The position numbers and the translations under genes are program-made. A stretch of DNA of 64,000 nt. Origin: Apodemus sylvaticus (Eukaryota > Chordata > Mammalia > Rodentia > Muridae). Every line of letters begins with the position of its first letter. Within the stretch, counting starts at the first letter, position 1. The notes under the pieces were generated by a model. That model worked only from the letters and a program-made list of their open reading frames with translations. It was not told where the DNA came from and ran no database searches. This document shows, in pieces, positions 1 through 11,760 of this stretch. The stretch spans positions 86,047,835-86,111,834 of the forward strand of contig NC_067483.1 of NCBI RefSeq assembly GCF_947179515.1, in the 5' to 3' direction.

Positions 1-2735
1 GATTGTGGATAGACTAGATAGATTCAGAGGTTGTGTGAGTCCAGATAGGAAACTCCCTTCAGTTTCTTCCATTAAAACCCAACTCCTAGCGGGTGTGAGG
101 GAGACACTATACCATCCATCAGATTCACACTAAAGTGTCAGCACTGACTTGGTGACATTTGTTCAGAGGGACCAACAATGTGTTGCTTCACAGTCTTTCT
201 GGACCTGGGTTTCATGGTAGCATCAGGGCCTGAGAGCTCTTTGGGCCTGGGGATTCCAGGGTGCCCAGGCCAAAGGGGAGGGGAGAGGTCATCACTGCCA
301 GCTGCCTGGGGACATCTCGCCTTCCGACCTGGAGGTCCTGTTGGGGAAGGGTCTGATTCGACATTGTTGCAGGCCTTGGGCGTGGTTCTCTCAGGTGGGG
401 GAGGCTTTGGTTCCTTCTGGGGTCACTTGCTACAGCTTCGGCCTCACCCACCCAATCCCCTGCAATGGATATTGCTTTCAAAATGGGGAGTCTGGTATTC
501 AGGGTACAAAAGAGAGATTCTATTTGGCTTCGGTTACTGGGGCCATCTTTAAGGATAATTTTTCAAGCTTTGCTTAGAAACTGAGGAATCATGTATGGAG
601 CCAACTAATTGGTGCCGATAAAGCTGCTTTCCTCCCCTCCCCCACCCTCAGTTCTCAGAGTCACAGAGACAGCGTGGTCCCTGGCCAGCTTCTTCCTAAT
701 GTAAAATTCACATCCCTTTCTGGCCAACAGTTCATTAACATAGCGGGCCAAACATACCCAGACACTGGCTGGCTCCAGAAATTTCGACATCCGGGGTTCC
801 TTGAAAGCCTGGATCTGCTTATCAGTTGTGTTCAATATTAGGTTACTTGCGGAATGGAGTCATTATCTTCAATGTTTAATAACTGTGCCACCAACATAAC
901 ATAATCAAATCTAAGAAATGTAATTTAGAGAGGCTTTAGACTCAAGCCTTTTATGAGAGTGTTTTTAATCTTTTATGATCTTGTCCCCAAGGCTGAGAAA
1001 AATCTTGTTTTCTCTCTATCTTCTACTTGATTTGTCTCCTTTATTTTGCTGCTGATTTTCTTGGCCAAGTCCAGATTGACCTGTTTCACTAGAACCAAAA
1101 TGTGAGGAGCTGACATGTTTGGGCTACTGAGCTGTTTATAGGAGAGAGGTCAGAGCAGCAGCTGGGTTCTGTGGGGTTGGAGTCTTGCACAGCGAAGACT
1201 TGTCTTAGTAAGGGGGACAGGGACTTGTGTGAACTGTTTGCTCTTGACTTAAATGAACAGAGACTCCAGGACGGACGTTCCACCCTGGGGGCATCCATTT
1301 TGTCCAGATGGAAGTCAGCATGCAGCAGGTAACTAACTCCTTTGTAAGGGAGAGGGAGTACAGGGAAGAGCTTGGCAAGGCCGAGAAGCCCCCACTTATA
1401 TTTTCCTGCTTAGGAAACTTTGTGTAGTGCAGTTCAGTCCTTTTGATTTGTATTCTTAGAAGCAGCAGCAGCCAGATGAATAAGTCTTTGACTTTTCATG
1501 ATCGAACGCCGGTTTCCCTTGGGCAGAATCCCTTTGAGAAATAAGGCAGTCAGAATGTTTTGAGTTCTTCCTTTCAGGAACATACCATAATGGTAGCCCT
1601 GTCTTGTATCCTGAGGGGCTGTGGGCAGGAAGTCTATGGCAAGGTTCATAAAACACTTGGAGTTTTCTCGGAGAAAGGAGCCATAGAAATGGAAGGCGTT
1701 TGTCTGTGTTAGAAACCTCCTACAGAGTCTCCAGGCTCTCATTTCAACCCAGGTCATAAAGGGAAAAGATCTGTTCCAAGTCCCCTCCCTTCCCTCATCC
1801 ACCTCTGTCTTTTACTCAGGAGAAAACCAAAGCATCAGAGCCTGTCTCTCCCCAAGACCCCTTTCAGCACACACACCATCTTGCTTCTTCTCTTTGAAGG
1901 CACAAAGTAGCTTCCCTCTCTGAATTCTGCGGTGACCCCTTCCTGTGTTTGATGACTTTATCCGATGACTTGGCCACCCACATTGGGAGTAGGGAGAAGA
2001 GACTTGGAGAGCTGAAGTCAAGAAGGGTTGAACTTTTGAAAGAAATGTTGGTAATGAGGCCGGGTATAGGTTTTTGAATGTTGTGGTATTTTTGTGAGCT
2101 TGGTATCATTTCCTTCAGTTCATGGAGGAAGATGGAAGAGAGTGGGAACCCAAAGTAGAATGTAAATAGTGAGGCATAGATGTGTTAAAACCTTTGGTTC
2201 AGAGTGGAAACTACCCCTTTCCAGATATCAACTGTAACATCATACCTTTACACACACCATTGATTTTAACATTTTAACTCTGAATCAATTGGACACTTAA
2301 AACAAATGGTTGATTCGGCCAGCTTCTTAATTGAGTTTTAACAAAACCAAACCAACTACTGCTTGAATCAACTGGCCATTTGTGTGCTAAAGGCCCAGGC
2401 AGGGGCAAGGAAGTCAGAAGGCTTAGCGACAAACCTTATGGTCAGGCTGAAGGAAGACCTGAGACCTCTCCACGGCTCCCCAAAGAGTAAATGAAGTCAC
2501 TGGCTCCCCCCTCAAGTCTCATCGCCCACTTTAATGATGTTTTCCATCCATGTTGAAAAGCACGTGAAAGATGATGCCTTTGGAGTCTGTATCACTCTGT
2601 ATCAGGGGATGATGGAGTGAGCCCCAGGGAGATGTGAACTTTAGACGTGACCCTATTTAGTGTTTTTTAAAATTGTTTGTGAAAACACTGTTTTTTTTCT
2701 GTGACTTTAAGTTGTAAAAGAATATATCCCTTAAA
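1..2735. other. Mostly unique intronic sequence
   Basis: I recognise no transposable element or microsatellite here. Small open frames occur but show no family resemblance. Around 2300-2390 there is an imperfect inverted repeat (AAATGGTTGATTC against ATCAACTGGCCATTT) around an A-rich loop. Confidence 0.5.
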
Positions 2736-2739
2736 CATA

Positions 2740-2880
2740 TTTATTTATTACCTTTTTGTATCTCTGTTGTGTGTGGCGTATGTTTTCTCTTTCCAACATG
2801 TGGGTCCTGGGGATCAAACTCACGTCATCAGGTTTATGGCAAGATGGCTTTTCCTGCAGAACCGTCTGGTCAGTCCTCCC
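2740..2880 (-). mobile_element. SINE fragment, B3/B4-like
   Basis: Reads as the reverse complement of a B3/B4 SINE 5' part: CATGTGGGTCCTGGGGATC, AAACTCACGTCATCAGG, then a diverged SINE head. Fragmentary and diverged. Confidence 0.45.
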
Positions 2881-3424
2881 TAAGTATAGTCAGGAAGACA
2901 GTTTCATCTAGTTTTGTTTAAGAAACTGGTTTTTGTTTCACTATGAGAGTTCATTGACTGGCCCAATGACTTCAGTGAACATAGAACATATTTTGAAAGT
3001 TTGGATTGGCAGGATAGCTTTGTCCAAGACTAAACATCTGGGAAGACATCTCTGTCCCTCTGTGTCTCATCTATGTAGCCATGTCTAGCGTGATGTTCAC
3101 CCCCAGGTGGTATCCAAGTGCTTAGGGCCTAACTCTTTACTGGCCTAAGACATGTAGATTCATTTCTTGGGCTGGGCCATAGCTTAGGAAAAGAAGCTCC
3201 TGGGTCCTGGCTATCAGCTATGTCATCACTTTCCCCACCACTCCCTTCCCTGGGCTGGGAAACTGAGCTAAAGTCCAGAGATCCATGGGTCCCTTCGCTG
3301 TTTATATATGATGTTCCAGGGGCCAGGGACTCATATTCCCATTCATAGACATTCTCTCCTCAGAAATCCTGTGCTAAAGGATTCCTTCTACAGTGAACAC
3401 ATTTTATGTGTTTGATGGGGTTGA

Positions 3425-3680
3425 TGGGGTAGTGTGTGTCTGTGAAAGTCAGAAGGCAGGATCAGGTGTCCTCAGTCACGAGAGACAAGAGTCCTTACTG
3501 GACCAGAGCTCACAGATAAAACCAGGCTGGCCAGCCAGTGAGTGAGTCTGAGGCTCTGCCTGTGCCAGGTAGACAGGCGTGTACCACCACTGTGCTTGTC
3601 CTTTTCTGTGGTGCTCGGGATCCAAACGAAGATCCTGTGCTTACTCAGTATGCACGTTACCACGTGGGATGTCCAGGCAT
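3425..3680 (-). mobile_element. SINE, B4-like, diverged
   Basis: On the minus strand it has the B4 layout. In plus-strand order there is a TGTGTGTCTGTG tail, CAGGCTGGCCAGCCAGTGAG, then AGACAGGCGTGTACCACCAC and GGTGCTCGGGATCCAAAC. The open frame that crosses it is spurious. Confidence 0.6.
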
Positions 3681-4173
3681 CTGATGTGGACGCATTTCAT
3701 CAACAACTTCCAAACCCACAATGTGACAGAGCCGTCTGTACACTGTCATCAGACAGACCCTCTCAGAGGTGTGGCGAGGAGTCCGAGCCGCCAGCACAAG
3801 GGCTCATGGCTGGAAGGGGGTTTGTGCTCTGTACTGTGTGGGTTCCAGGGACTTCTACCTGGAGGACCTTCCTGGAGCATTTCAACAGGGGAACTTGCGC
3901 TTTCAGTCTTGAAGGCCATTATGTTGGGGACGTGTTTAGCACAGGCAGCCTTGCTTTTCCTGGCCTAGCTTCTGGCTCCCATGTTATCTTCTTTTGGAAC
4001 TTGCCTAAAGAAGAGTTTTGTGTAGGATTCCATCCCAAGCTCAATAAAGATTCAGCAAATATTATTTTTATAACCTGAATGCATATTACTTTATAGTTAC
4101 TCTGCACATAACATGCAAGTGTTATACAGTGATTTCATGCATGATTTGTCTTCTTAGAAACTTTAGCCATGCT

Positions 4174-4335
4174 TCCTGGGCGGTGGTGGTGCACACCTTT
4201 AATCCCAGCACTCAGGAGGAAGAGGCAGGCAGATCTCAGTGAATCTGAGTCCAGCCTGGTCTACAAAGTGAGTTCAAGGACAGACAGCCAAGGCTACCCA
4301 AAGAAATCATGTCACAAAGAAAGAAAGAAAAAAGA
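4174..4335 (+). mobile_element. SINE B1
   Basis: Typical B1 sequence: GGTGGTGGTGCACACC, TTTAATCCCAGCACTCAGGA, GTCCAGCCTGGTCTACAAAG, and an AAAGAAAGAAAAAAG tail. A likely target-site duplication, AGAAACTTTAG (4156-4166) and AGAAACTTCAG (4333-4343), flanks it with one mismatch. Confidence 0.9.
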
Positions 4336-4384
4336 AACTTCAGAGTAGCATGTATTTCTTTTACGTGTGTACAAGGATGCATAG

Positions 4385-4525
4385 AGTTGGCTTACACAAT
4401 TCTTAATATTTCCATTTGAAAGAAAATGAAGTAAGTTCAGAGAGATAGAATGACATCATCAAAGTCATAAGAGCAGCTATGAAGCCAAGACTGGATTTGA
4501 GCTCTTGTCTTCTGACTTCATGTTT
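4385..4525 (-). mobile_element. MIR-like relic
   Basis: Reverse-complement MIR core pattern: an A/G-rich GAAAATGAAGTAAGTTCAGAG stretch, then a CATCAAAGTCATAAGAGCAG segment like the MIR 'gtcacacagctag' region, then TGGATTTGAGCTCTTGTC. Old and diverged. Confidence 0.45.
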
Positions 4526-4535
4526 ATTATTCCTT

Positions 4536-4826
4536 TGTGTTATGTTATGTTATGCTATGTTATGTTATGGTATGGTATGGTATGGTATGGTATGTTATGT
4601 TGTTATGTTATGGTATGGTATGTTATGGTATGGTATGTTATGTTATGGTATGGTATGCTATGGTATGGTATGGTATGCTATGGTATGGTATGCTATGCTA
4701 TGGTATGGTATGGTATGGTATGCTATGGTATGGTATGCTATGGTATGGTATGCTATGGTATGGTATGCTATGGTATGGTATGCTATGGTATGGTATGGTA
4801 TGGTATGGTATGGTATGGTATGGTAG
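4536..4826. repeat. Pentanucleotide satellite (TATGG/TATGC/TATGT)n
   Basis: About 290 bp of 5-bp units of type ATGGT, ATGCT and ATGTT. The 5' part is rich in ATGTT. The middle, roughly 4721-4795, has a regular 15-bp higher-order unit ATGCT-ATGGT-ATGGT. The 3' end is pure ATGGT. All three plus-strand frames stay open across it only because the repeat has no stop codon, so these frames are not genes. Confidence 0.97.
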
Positions 4827-5269
4827 GTAGCCCTGGTATTGCATTGCGATGACAAGCACATGCCTTTCCCACAGCATGCAATATTAGTCTTTCTACTGCC
4901 ATCCACTGTCTTTTTCACTGGCTGATAAAATATGTGCTGCTTTCAAAAATTAGACTCACCACAACGATAGCAGCACCAGTAGCAGTAGTAGCAAATCTTT
5001 AAAATGAGATCTTTTGAACAGCTGTGGAATGATCTGAATTAGAAGAACGCTACTCCCAAGTTACTCCTTTATCAAACATTACGAATCCCCGCCTTTTGGC
5101 ACTGCCTCCCCCTCCGTGAGAACGGTACAGGTTTAAGTGAGGCTCTGGTCTCTGTTCTTCCTGAACTCATAGCCCTGTGCCTGGGAGGTGGGACGGTCAC
5201 CACTGGGGCAGACTTGTGGTGAACTGCGATCATTAGTGTGAAAATACCCATCTTACCTTCATTTACATT

Positions 5270-5690
5270 GTAAAAACTAGTCTCTGTAATCTGTTGGCAG
5301 GTAAATGGTTAGACAGCATGCACTAGGTACATACAAAGGAACGTCACTCGGTGTTTTTAAAGAAGGTAATTCTGACACCTGTAGTGCGTGTGGATGAACC
5401 TCGGAGACCTTGGTCAAACAAGCCAGACACAAAAGAATAAACAATACATGATTCCACTTAGACGAGAGCCTCATTTGTAGAGCTAGAGTCTGGAATAGAG
5501 GTTATAGGGCCAGGAGGTAGAGGGTGAGTGGTTAGTGTTTATCAGAGGACGTTTCAAGTTGGGAAGACAAAAATGGCTGCCGTGGGTCTTGGTGGTGTTT
5601 AAAGAGCGTTAACCATGAGTGCTGGTGTACTCCAAAAGGATGATGTTGGCAAATTTTATCGGATGTATCTTTTTGTCTCACATATCCACA
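5270..5690 (+). mobile_element. Ancient L1 3'-region relic
   Basis: Pattern of the old mammalian L1 3' end: AAGCCAGACACAAAAGAATA, ATGATTCCACTTAGACGAGA, a GGTTATAGGGCCAGGAGGTA segment. Diverged, with no intact reading frame. Confidence 0.45.
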
Positions 5691-5699
5691 TCAGTTTAT

Positions 5700-6565
5700 A
5701 GAATAGAACATTGTCAGCTGTGCCTATAAAAATGGAGCAGAGATGGAAATGCTCACAAGCACACGGTCCTTGGAAAGCAGAGGACAGCCCCATGGTACCG
5801 ACTGGGGTCAGAGCCAGAGGCAGTTAGGGCCGCACAGGTGTCCTTCCAGTTGCTTCCTTCTCTGGTGCTCGGTGCTTGGAGGAGTCCCGGTGAGGGTGAC
5901 CAGCGTCCAGGAACAGGACGGGGTGAGTCCCTCACAGTCGACTGGTAGGGAGAATCACCGTTCTCTCGGAGCATACTGGAAGGCTGCGCCTGCTTAGCGC
6001 TCTGCTCCATCCAGCAGGCCAGATGGCATTTTATGTGGTTTTTCACAACTGTGATTTGGGATTGCTTATGAAACCTGTTTGTGTTCCTCCCCGGCTCCCT
6101 GCCTCGCCTGCCTCTGAACTTGGCGTTCATGCCTGTGGCGCCCGCCGGTGAATGGCCACAGTGTCCCCTTCCTTTCCTTTTGATCTCTGCAGCAGAGCCA
6201 ACCCCTCCGCCTTCAGCCCTTAATACCTGCCCTGGAACTAGCATAGGGAAGCCTGGGTTTTTTTTTTTTTTGAAATTTTATTTTGTTTCAGCAGGGCTGG
6301 TCCTCTGAATGGAGACCCTTAGGCATTTATGTTCAGTTCTGATTTCTCCCCCTGAGTTAGGATCACCCACTCGATGCCTTTCAATCGTAGCAGTTCTGAT
6401 GCTAGACTGGCTTTTCCATCTCTGTCTGGTGCCCTACCACCAGATGAAATTTTCATAAGGAATCAAATTGATTTTATGCGTAATTCAAGAAAAACTTCAC
6501 TAGGAAGGCAGTGATGAAAAGAAATATATATCAACCTATAATGCTCTTTATATACATAAAAAAAT
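5700..6565. other. Unique intronic sequence
   Basis: I see no transposon here. A 14-nt T run occurs near 6259-6272. Open frames on both strands are short and unsupported. Confidence 0.45.
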
Positions 6566-6569
6566 CTTT

Positions 6570-6854
6570 TAGGGGTTGGGAGATACTTAGTAAAGTACTT
6601 GCAGCATGAGCATGAAGACCCCAGGTCAATTCCCAGCACCCATGGGGGGCGGAGGGGAAGCTGGCTTGTGCTGTGCATGCTTGTAATACCATTGTTGGAG
6701 AGAAAGGCAGATCACTGTCTGTACAGAGTAGCCATTTTCATGAGCTCCAGGTTCAGTGAGACCTCGTTTCAAAATATAGGGTGGATGGAGATTGAGAAAG
6801 ATTCCCAATAGTGACCTCTGGCTGACCACATGCATGTTTACATATATGGATCTG

Positions 6855-6887
<33 letters not shown>

Positions 6888-6893
6888 TCACTT
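6570..6893 (+). mobile_element. SINE B4 (B4A type) with CA tail
   Basis: Near-complete element: an ID-like head (GGGGTTGGGAGATACTTAG, GACCCCAGGTCAATTCCCAG), a B1-like middle (CATGCTTGTAATACCA), then GAGCTCCAGGTTCAGTGAGA, GAGATTGAGAAAGATTCCC and GACCTCTGGCTGACCACATG. It ends in (CA)n at 6856-6885 and a short A run. The family is an ID plus B1 fusion. Confidence 0.85.
6856..6885. repeat. (CA)n microsatellite
   Basis: About 15 uninterrupted CA units forming the tail of the B4 element. Confidence 0.98.
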
Positions 6894-6904
6894 TCAAAAA
6901 AAAA

Positions 6905-7105
6905 TGTTTTAAGAGGATCTTGTGTATTCCGGGCTGATGTTGAACTTGCTAGTGGCTGAGGCTAGCCTGGAACTTCTGTTTCCTTGCCTGAGCACTGGGA
7001 TTTCGGGCTGTGCCACTATCCTTTGTGAGCAGTGCTGGGGGCCAAACCCTGGGCTTTCTACATGTTGGGAATGAGCTACATCAACTGAGCCTCATCCCTG
7101 CCCTC
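6905..7105 (-). mobile_element. SINE, RSINE1/B4-like
   Basis: In plus-strand order: a B1-like reverse complement (GAGGCTAGCCTGGAACTTC, CTGAGCACTGGGATTTCGG) followed by an ID-like reverse complement (GGGGGCCAAACCCTGGGC, GAGCTACATCAACTGAGC). It lies back to back with the plus-strand B4 upstream. Confidence 0.6.
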
Positions 7106-7454
7106 TCTCAGTCTTTGCAGCAGTTCTGGGGAGGAGCTGAACAGCTATGTCACGGGGGAAAGAGAAGCACAGAGAAGTTTCAGCGATGGGCACAAGGCTG
7201 CCCAGCAGACATGGGATAAAGCCAGATCTGAGGCTGTATCTTCTGGATTCACGTCCGGAACACTTACTATCACTCCGATATGCTGTCTGGAACAAGACGG
7301 CTCAGTCTAGTGTGAACAGTTTCAGCATTAGCCATCTCTTTGAGTGGCACACAGGGACATTGTCCTTCCCTAGATACATCACAGTGACTGTTTAGACTTT
7401 ATAAAAATTCCTTATATAGTTTGTGCTTTAGTAATGAGGGTCTATATGTGGTCC

Positions 7455-7520
7455 TGTGTGTGTGTCTGTGTGTGTGTGTGTGTGTGTGTCTGTGTCTGTG
7501 TGTGTGTCTGTGTGTGTTTG
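7455..7520. repeat. (TG)n microsatellite with TCTG interruptions
   Basis: TG dinucleotides interrupted by several TCTGTG units. Confidence 0.97.
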
Positions 7521-7649
7521 CATTTGCACATATGTGGATATGTGTGCATGTATAGGGGTGCCTGTGTACATGTGTGTATATATGTGCATATGGAGATCAA
7601 TATTAGGCATTATTCTTTAGATACCATCTACTTCTTTTTTCAGTTTATT

Positions 7650-7905
7650 AATTTAATTTTTTTATGTCTATGAGTGTTTTACTTACAAGTATGTATGCAT
7701 GTATGTATGTATGTATGTATGTATGTATGTATGAATGTGTGTGCATCACATGTAAGCCTGGTACAGAGCAGGTAAGAAGGGGTGTCAGATCCCCCTTTGA
7801 CTGGCGTTACAGATGGTTGTGGGCCACCGTGTGAATGCTGGGAACTGAGCCTGGGTCCTCTGCACGAGCAGCCAGTGCTGGTGTGTGCTGGCTTTCAGGT
7901 CCCCA
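7650..7905 (-). mobile_element. SINE B3 with an internal ATGT repeat
   Basis: Reverse-complement B3/B2-class pattern: GGGGTGTCAGATCCCCCTTT, GCGTTACAGATGGTTGTG, GTGAATGCTGGGAACTGAGC, CTGGGTCCTCTGCACGAGCA. A (GTAT)n/(ATGT)n tract lies at 7688-7735. Confidence 0.65.
7688..7735. repeat. (ATGT)n tetranucleotide repeat
   Basis: About 11 GTAT/ATGT units, one with a C, in the tail region of the adjoining SINE. Confidence 0.95.
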
Positions 7906-8145
7906 CTTTGTCTTGTTTTGTTTGAGGAAGAGTCTCTCAGCCTGGGACTGCAGATTAGATTGGCCTGGCTGGCCATTGAGCCTTCGGCTCTGCTGTCTGC
8001 CTCCCTGGCCCTGGCACTACCAACAAGAACTACTATGCAGGTTCCCCATGGGTGAGTCCTGGGGATTGACCTCTGGCCCTCATGCCTGCGCAGAAGCACG
8101 TTGCTGGTCACGCCGTCCGTGTGGTGTATGTGGTACATTTTAATG
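7905..8145 (-). mobile_element. SINE, B4-like, diverged
   Basis: Has the reverse-complement B4 order: a GAGTCTCTCAGCCTGGGACT stretch, ATTGGCCTGGCTGGCCATTG, a CTGTCTGCCTCCCTGGCC block, then GAGTCCTGGGGATTGACCTC. Confidence 0.55.
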
Positions 8146-8584
8146 GCATGGCAGAGTGAAGAGGAGACCGAGTGGATTTGGTCTTGGAGTGCTTGCTTAC
8201 CTGCTGTGACCCTTAGAACTGCGGTCCTCGCTGTTCCAGCAGGGATCATGGAAGACAGCAGGTGTTATGAAGGACATTTCTGTGATGGACCCCAGAGACT
8301 TCCAGAAGATTGGGTGATAGTGTATTGTCCTGCAGTGCTAGATTTCTGGCCTGGCTCATGAAGGACTGTGTCTACTTACCTTCCTATTTCTACAGCTTTG
8401 CCCATTGTTCAGTCACAGGAACTCAGCTGCTGCTGCTGGGACTTTGGAAGACCTTTACCTCAGTGCAGGTTCATTTGGTGAAGACTTCAGACCTAACTCT
8501 CCCTATTCCTCAGCCCCTAGTATTCTTTCTTTTTATATTTGGGGGTTTATGCTTGCAGGAGTGATGAGTTTGTGTGCTGTGTGA

Positions 8585-8895
8585 GCGTGTGAGTGTGAGG
8601 GTATGCTTATCTGTGCAAGTGTACACACAGAGGAGGACACTGAGTGCCCTGCTCCCTTCTCTGCTCTATTCCCTTGAGTCAGGGTCCCTCACTGAGCTCA
8701 ATGAATTGCTAGGCTGGTGGCCTGCATGCCCCAGAGAGCCTCATGGCGTGCCCCATCCGCCCTCCCCCCCCCAGGGCTGGAGTTATAGGGCACTAGGTCA
8801 TACTCAGTGTTTTCCATGTGTGCTGGCATCCAAACTCAGATTGTCATGATTACCCAGCTAGAACCCTTACCCACGGAGGCATCTCTCTCCAGCCC
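8585..8895 (-). mobile_element. SINE, B4-like
   Basis: Reverse-complement B4: a TG-rich tail, TTGAGTCAGGGTCCCTCACT, GAATTGCTAGGCTGGTGGCC, AGGGCTGGAGTTATAGGGCA, GTGCTGGCATCCAAACTCAG, ending near CTCCAGCCC. Confidence 0.65.
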
Positions 8896-8899
8896 ATCC

Positions 8900-9850
8900 C
8901 CCTGCCTTTCAAGGTTTTCCTGTCTTTCCTTCAGGGTCCTCTGCCAGGCATCTCTCAGCCTTCCAGTGGTAGAGATGCACCCAAACCTAAATCGTATTGA
9001 CTTATCCACAGGGATGGCTAAGCTGTGGCCTCTCTCCATGTTCCTCTAGGCTACCCACTCTTCAGCGTGTGCACAGTGGAGGCTGGCTCCCAGCTGCTCT
9101 GTCCTGGAGCTGAGCTTCAGCGTGGATCATTCTGCTTCCTGTCGGAATCAATTTTCCGTCCAACTCTCATTTCCTATTGTGTGTTCCTCTGGGGTCAGCA
9201 CAGCTTTGTCAGACAAAAGCAGGGCTTTCTCTCTTGGAGATGGTCCCGGCTTCTCTTCAGCTGTGTATTTGTCTAAGCACCAGTCGGGCACACGGTGTAT
9301 GACCACCCAGCCACTTTGGCTGTCGTTCCTGGTTTTGCTTCAGGGTTTAATCCCGCAGTCTTTGGATGTGGGATGGATGGAGTCCCTTACCGTGCATCTT
9401 AACTTCTAGGCTCTCTTTTGCCCTGACAGCATCTGAGCGCTCTTCAGCAGGGGTGAAATATTACATCACTGATAGTGTCTCTATTGTTTACTGCTCAAAT
9501 GAATTTGGCTGAAGACTCAACAGTCTGTGCGTGAACCACAGAGCTGAATCAGATCGAAGAGAAATTCTTATCTGCTCTCTCTGCCTTCCGGTGTCTGATT
9601 ATTATAAGCATTAAAGTGTAACCTCCATACCTTTTTATACCACCGAGCTGCTCTGAACACAGACACCAAGGAGAATCACCCCAGTCATTGTAACCCAAGT
9701 GTCCTTGGGGTCCACCTGTGTAAATGTACGAGGATTTCCCAGGATAACAGGAAATTTTGTTATTTTTTTCAGAACACGGAGGACTAATGTGACGAGAGAG
9801 ATGGGACACGGTTGTTACAGGATGAAAAAGATTATGGGATAAGCCAGGAC
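8900..9850. other. Unique intronic sequence
   Basis: No transposon or microsatellite recognised; the open frames show no family resemblance. Confidence 0.45.
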
Positions 9851-9854
9851 ATTC

Positions 9855-9960
9855 TGTGACCTAGACTCAGTCGTCTAACACACTGAATGACCTTGAGCAG
9901 GCTTTACTTCGATAGCCCTGAATTTCCTTATATGCAGAAACCGCCCCGGCGACTCAGTGT
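9855..9960 (+). mobile_element. MIR relic
   Basis: MIR core order on the plus strand: TGTGACCTAGACTCAGTC, AATGACCTTGAGCAGGCTTT, CTGAATTTCCTTATATGCAG. These correspond to the 'tgtgaccttgggcaag' and 'cagtttcctcatctg' blocks. Confidence 0.6.
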
Positions 9961-10489
9961 ATCAACTTACATTTACTTATAGAATCTTAGCAGAATTTAT
10001 CTGGAGTGTTTTATTGTTTGCATCTGGATAATTCTTGCTTACCTACCCAAAGAATGACCTTTGAGTAGTCAAGTAAAGGTACTGTGAAGAAGATGTGGCA
10101 CTCAGTGAGATCAAGGATAGAAGAAACTTCTATTATAGAGAAAGCATGAATGAGATGGAGCTACTGGCATTTGAGCCATGCTGGGCCCTCTGTCCTCTCT
10201 ACCAAGTTGCTGGGCGTGTAAAATTGTCACATGCTCCTATAGCACCACACCATAGGGAGTACAACCTGGTGGGGTCCTCAGACAGGTACAGTCCCTTTCC
10301 CTAGCAAATATGACACTTTTCCAGTCAATGGATGCTAGAGAAAGTTCTCCAATTCTGCTGCTTCTCACTTCAAATGAGAACCCTGGAAAGGTGGGGAAGC
10401 TATAGCAGAGCCACACAGTCGCCTTTCAGGGAGCACAGATAAGGACTCTTTCCTTCCAGGGATAAAGGAACTGCACACTGGGGTTGTAT

Positions 10490-11240
10490 ATTTTCCCGTT
10501 GCTGTAATTTCATCTCTGGTGCTGTGCGAACATTTTAGTCAAAAGCAGCTTAGGGGGGAAGGGGTTCTGATTCCAAGTTACAGCTCATCACTGAGGGGAA
10601 GCTGAGGCAGGAACCTGAGCAGCTGGTCACAGCACCTCCACACTCAAGAAGAAAGAGAAAGGTGTAGAAGCTAGGTCCTGGTTCTTCTTCCCAGAAATAA
10701 GACTCAGATTCAAAATGTATTTACAAATACCTTGGCTATGTGACTAGACTCTTCTATGACTAGATCATAATTTATTGTAACCCATTTTTTCTAATCTACA
10801 TTCTAGCATGTGGCTGGTGGCCTGGCTCAGGTACCGTGTGTCTGTCTTATCACATGGGAGATGCTGCACCTGGCTCTATCCTAGAATCCTTTCTGCCTCC
10901 TGGATGTCCCACCTCCTATTCTACCCTTTCCTATAGGCCATAGGTTTTTTAAATTGACAGTCAATGCATTCATACAATACACAAGATATTCTTTCTACAA
11001 CAATGAATCCATGCTCCCTACCTGCCCATTAGACTCAACTAGTATTCTTCATTCTTACATGGTTCAGGCCCAGCAGGAAAGTAGGGTGGTTTCCCATCTC
11101 AATTAACAATAGAGACATTTCCCCAAAAATATTCCTACAAGCCTACCTGATCCAGATAATTTCTCAGGGGAGGCTCTCTTCCCAGGGGACGATGGCTTGT
11201 GTAAAGTTGGTAGTTAAAAGAAACCAGCACAATTCTCCTT
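10490..11240 (-). mobile_element. Interspersed repeat family A, split by an insertion
   Basis: The two ends match the same rodent interspersed family also seen at 41600, 45287 and 46105. The left part has TTTTCCCGTTGCTGTAATTT and CAAGTTACAGCTCATCACTG; the right part has TCTCAATTAACAATAGAGAC, CTCTTCCCAGGGGACGATGG and AAAGAAACCAGCACAA. The middle, about 10650-11080, does not match this family and looks like another repeat (CCATAGG, ATTGACAGTCAATGCATTCA) inserted into it. I cannot name either family with confidence. Confidence 0.5.
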
Positions 11241-11729
11241 GAGTGAAGCAAAGCGTACGGCTAACACGTCTGATGTGACCTCAGTCTCATCGGTTCATAA
11301 GAGGAAAGGGGGTGGGGGACTCTGACCACAGAGGCCTGAAACACCAAAGGGCACCCTCTGCTCTCTGGCCAGCCCAGTTGCTCAATGAGACCAGAGAAGG
11401 GCTTGATGGCTATTGGCAGAAATTTCTGTAAATTTCCTTTATATGAGAATTGGAAGACCATATTTTTATTCAGGAAGGCATGTCTGACCCAATAATACAA
11501 AATAGAATTGATGCCATTTTTTAGATTCAACCTTGTCTCTATTGTCTATCCTTGTCTTTGGTTCTGGCTAAGCATCCCTTAACTCCCTGCTTTTTCAAGG
11601 AGGTTGCTTAGCCTGACTCTTCAGAAGCTCACAGACAAGTAAAATCTGAATAAGACCCATGCGTCTCTGCAAGCTACTTATTGTGGTCCTAGCTCTCCAT
11701 CCACTGTCCAGTTTTTTTCTTTGTCATTT

Positions 11730-11733
<4 letters not shown>

Positions 11734-11760
<27 letters not shown>

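Noticed and set aside
3542..4078. A 178-codon plus-strand frame
   Set aside because: It begins within a reverse-oriented SINE and shows no recognisable protein family.
4479..4852. Three overlapping plus-strand frames of about 100-115 codons rich in M, V, W, Y and C
   Set aside because: They are the ATGGT/ATGCT pentanucleotide repeat read in three frames; the unit has no stop codon.
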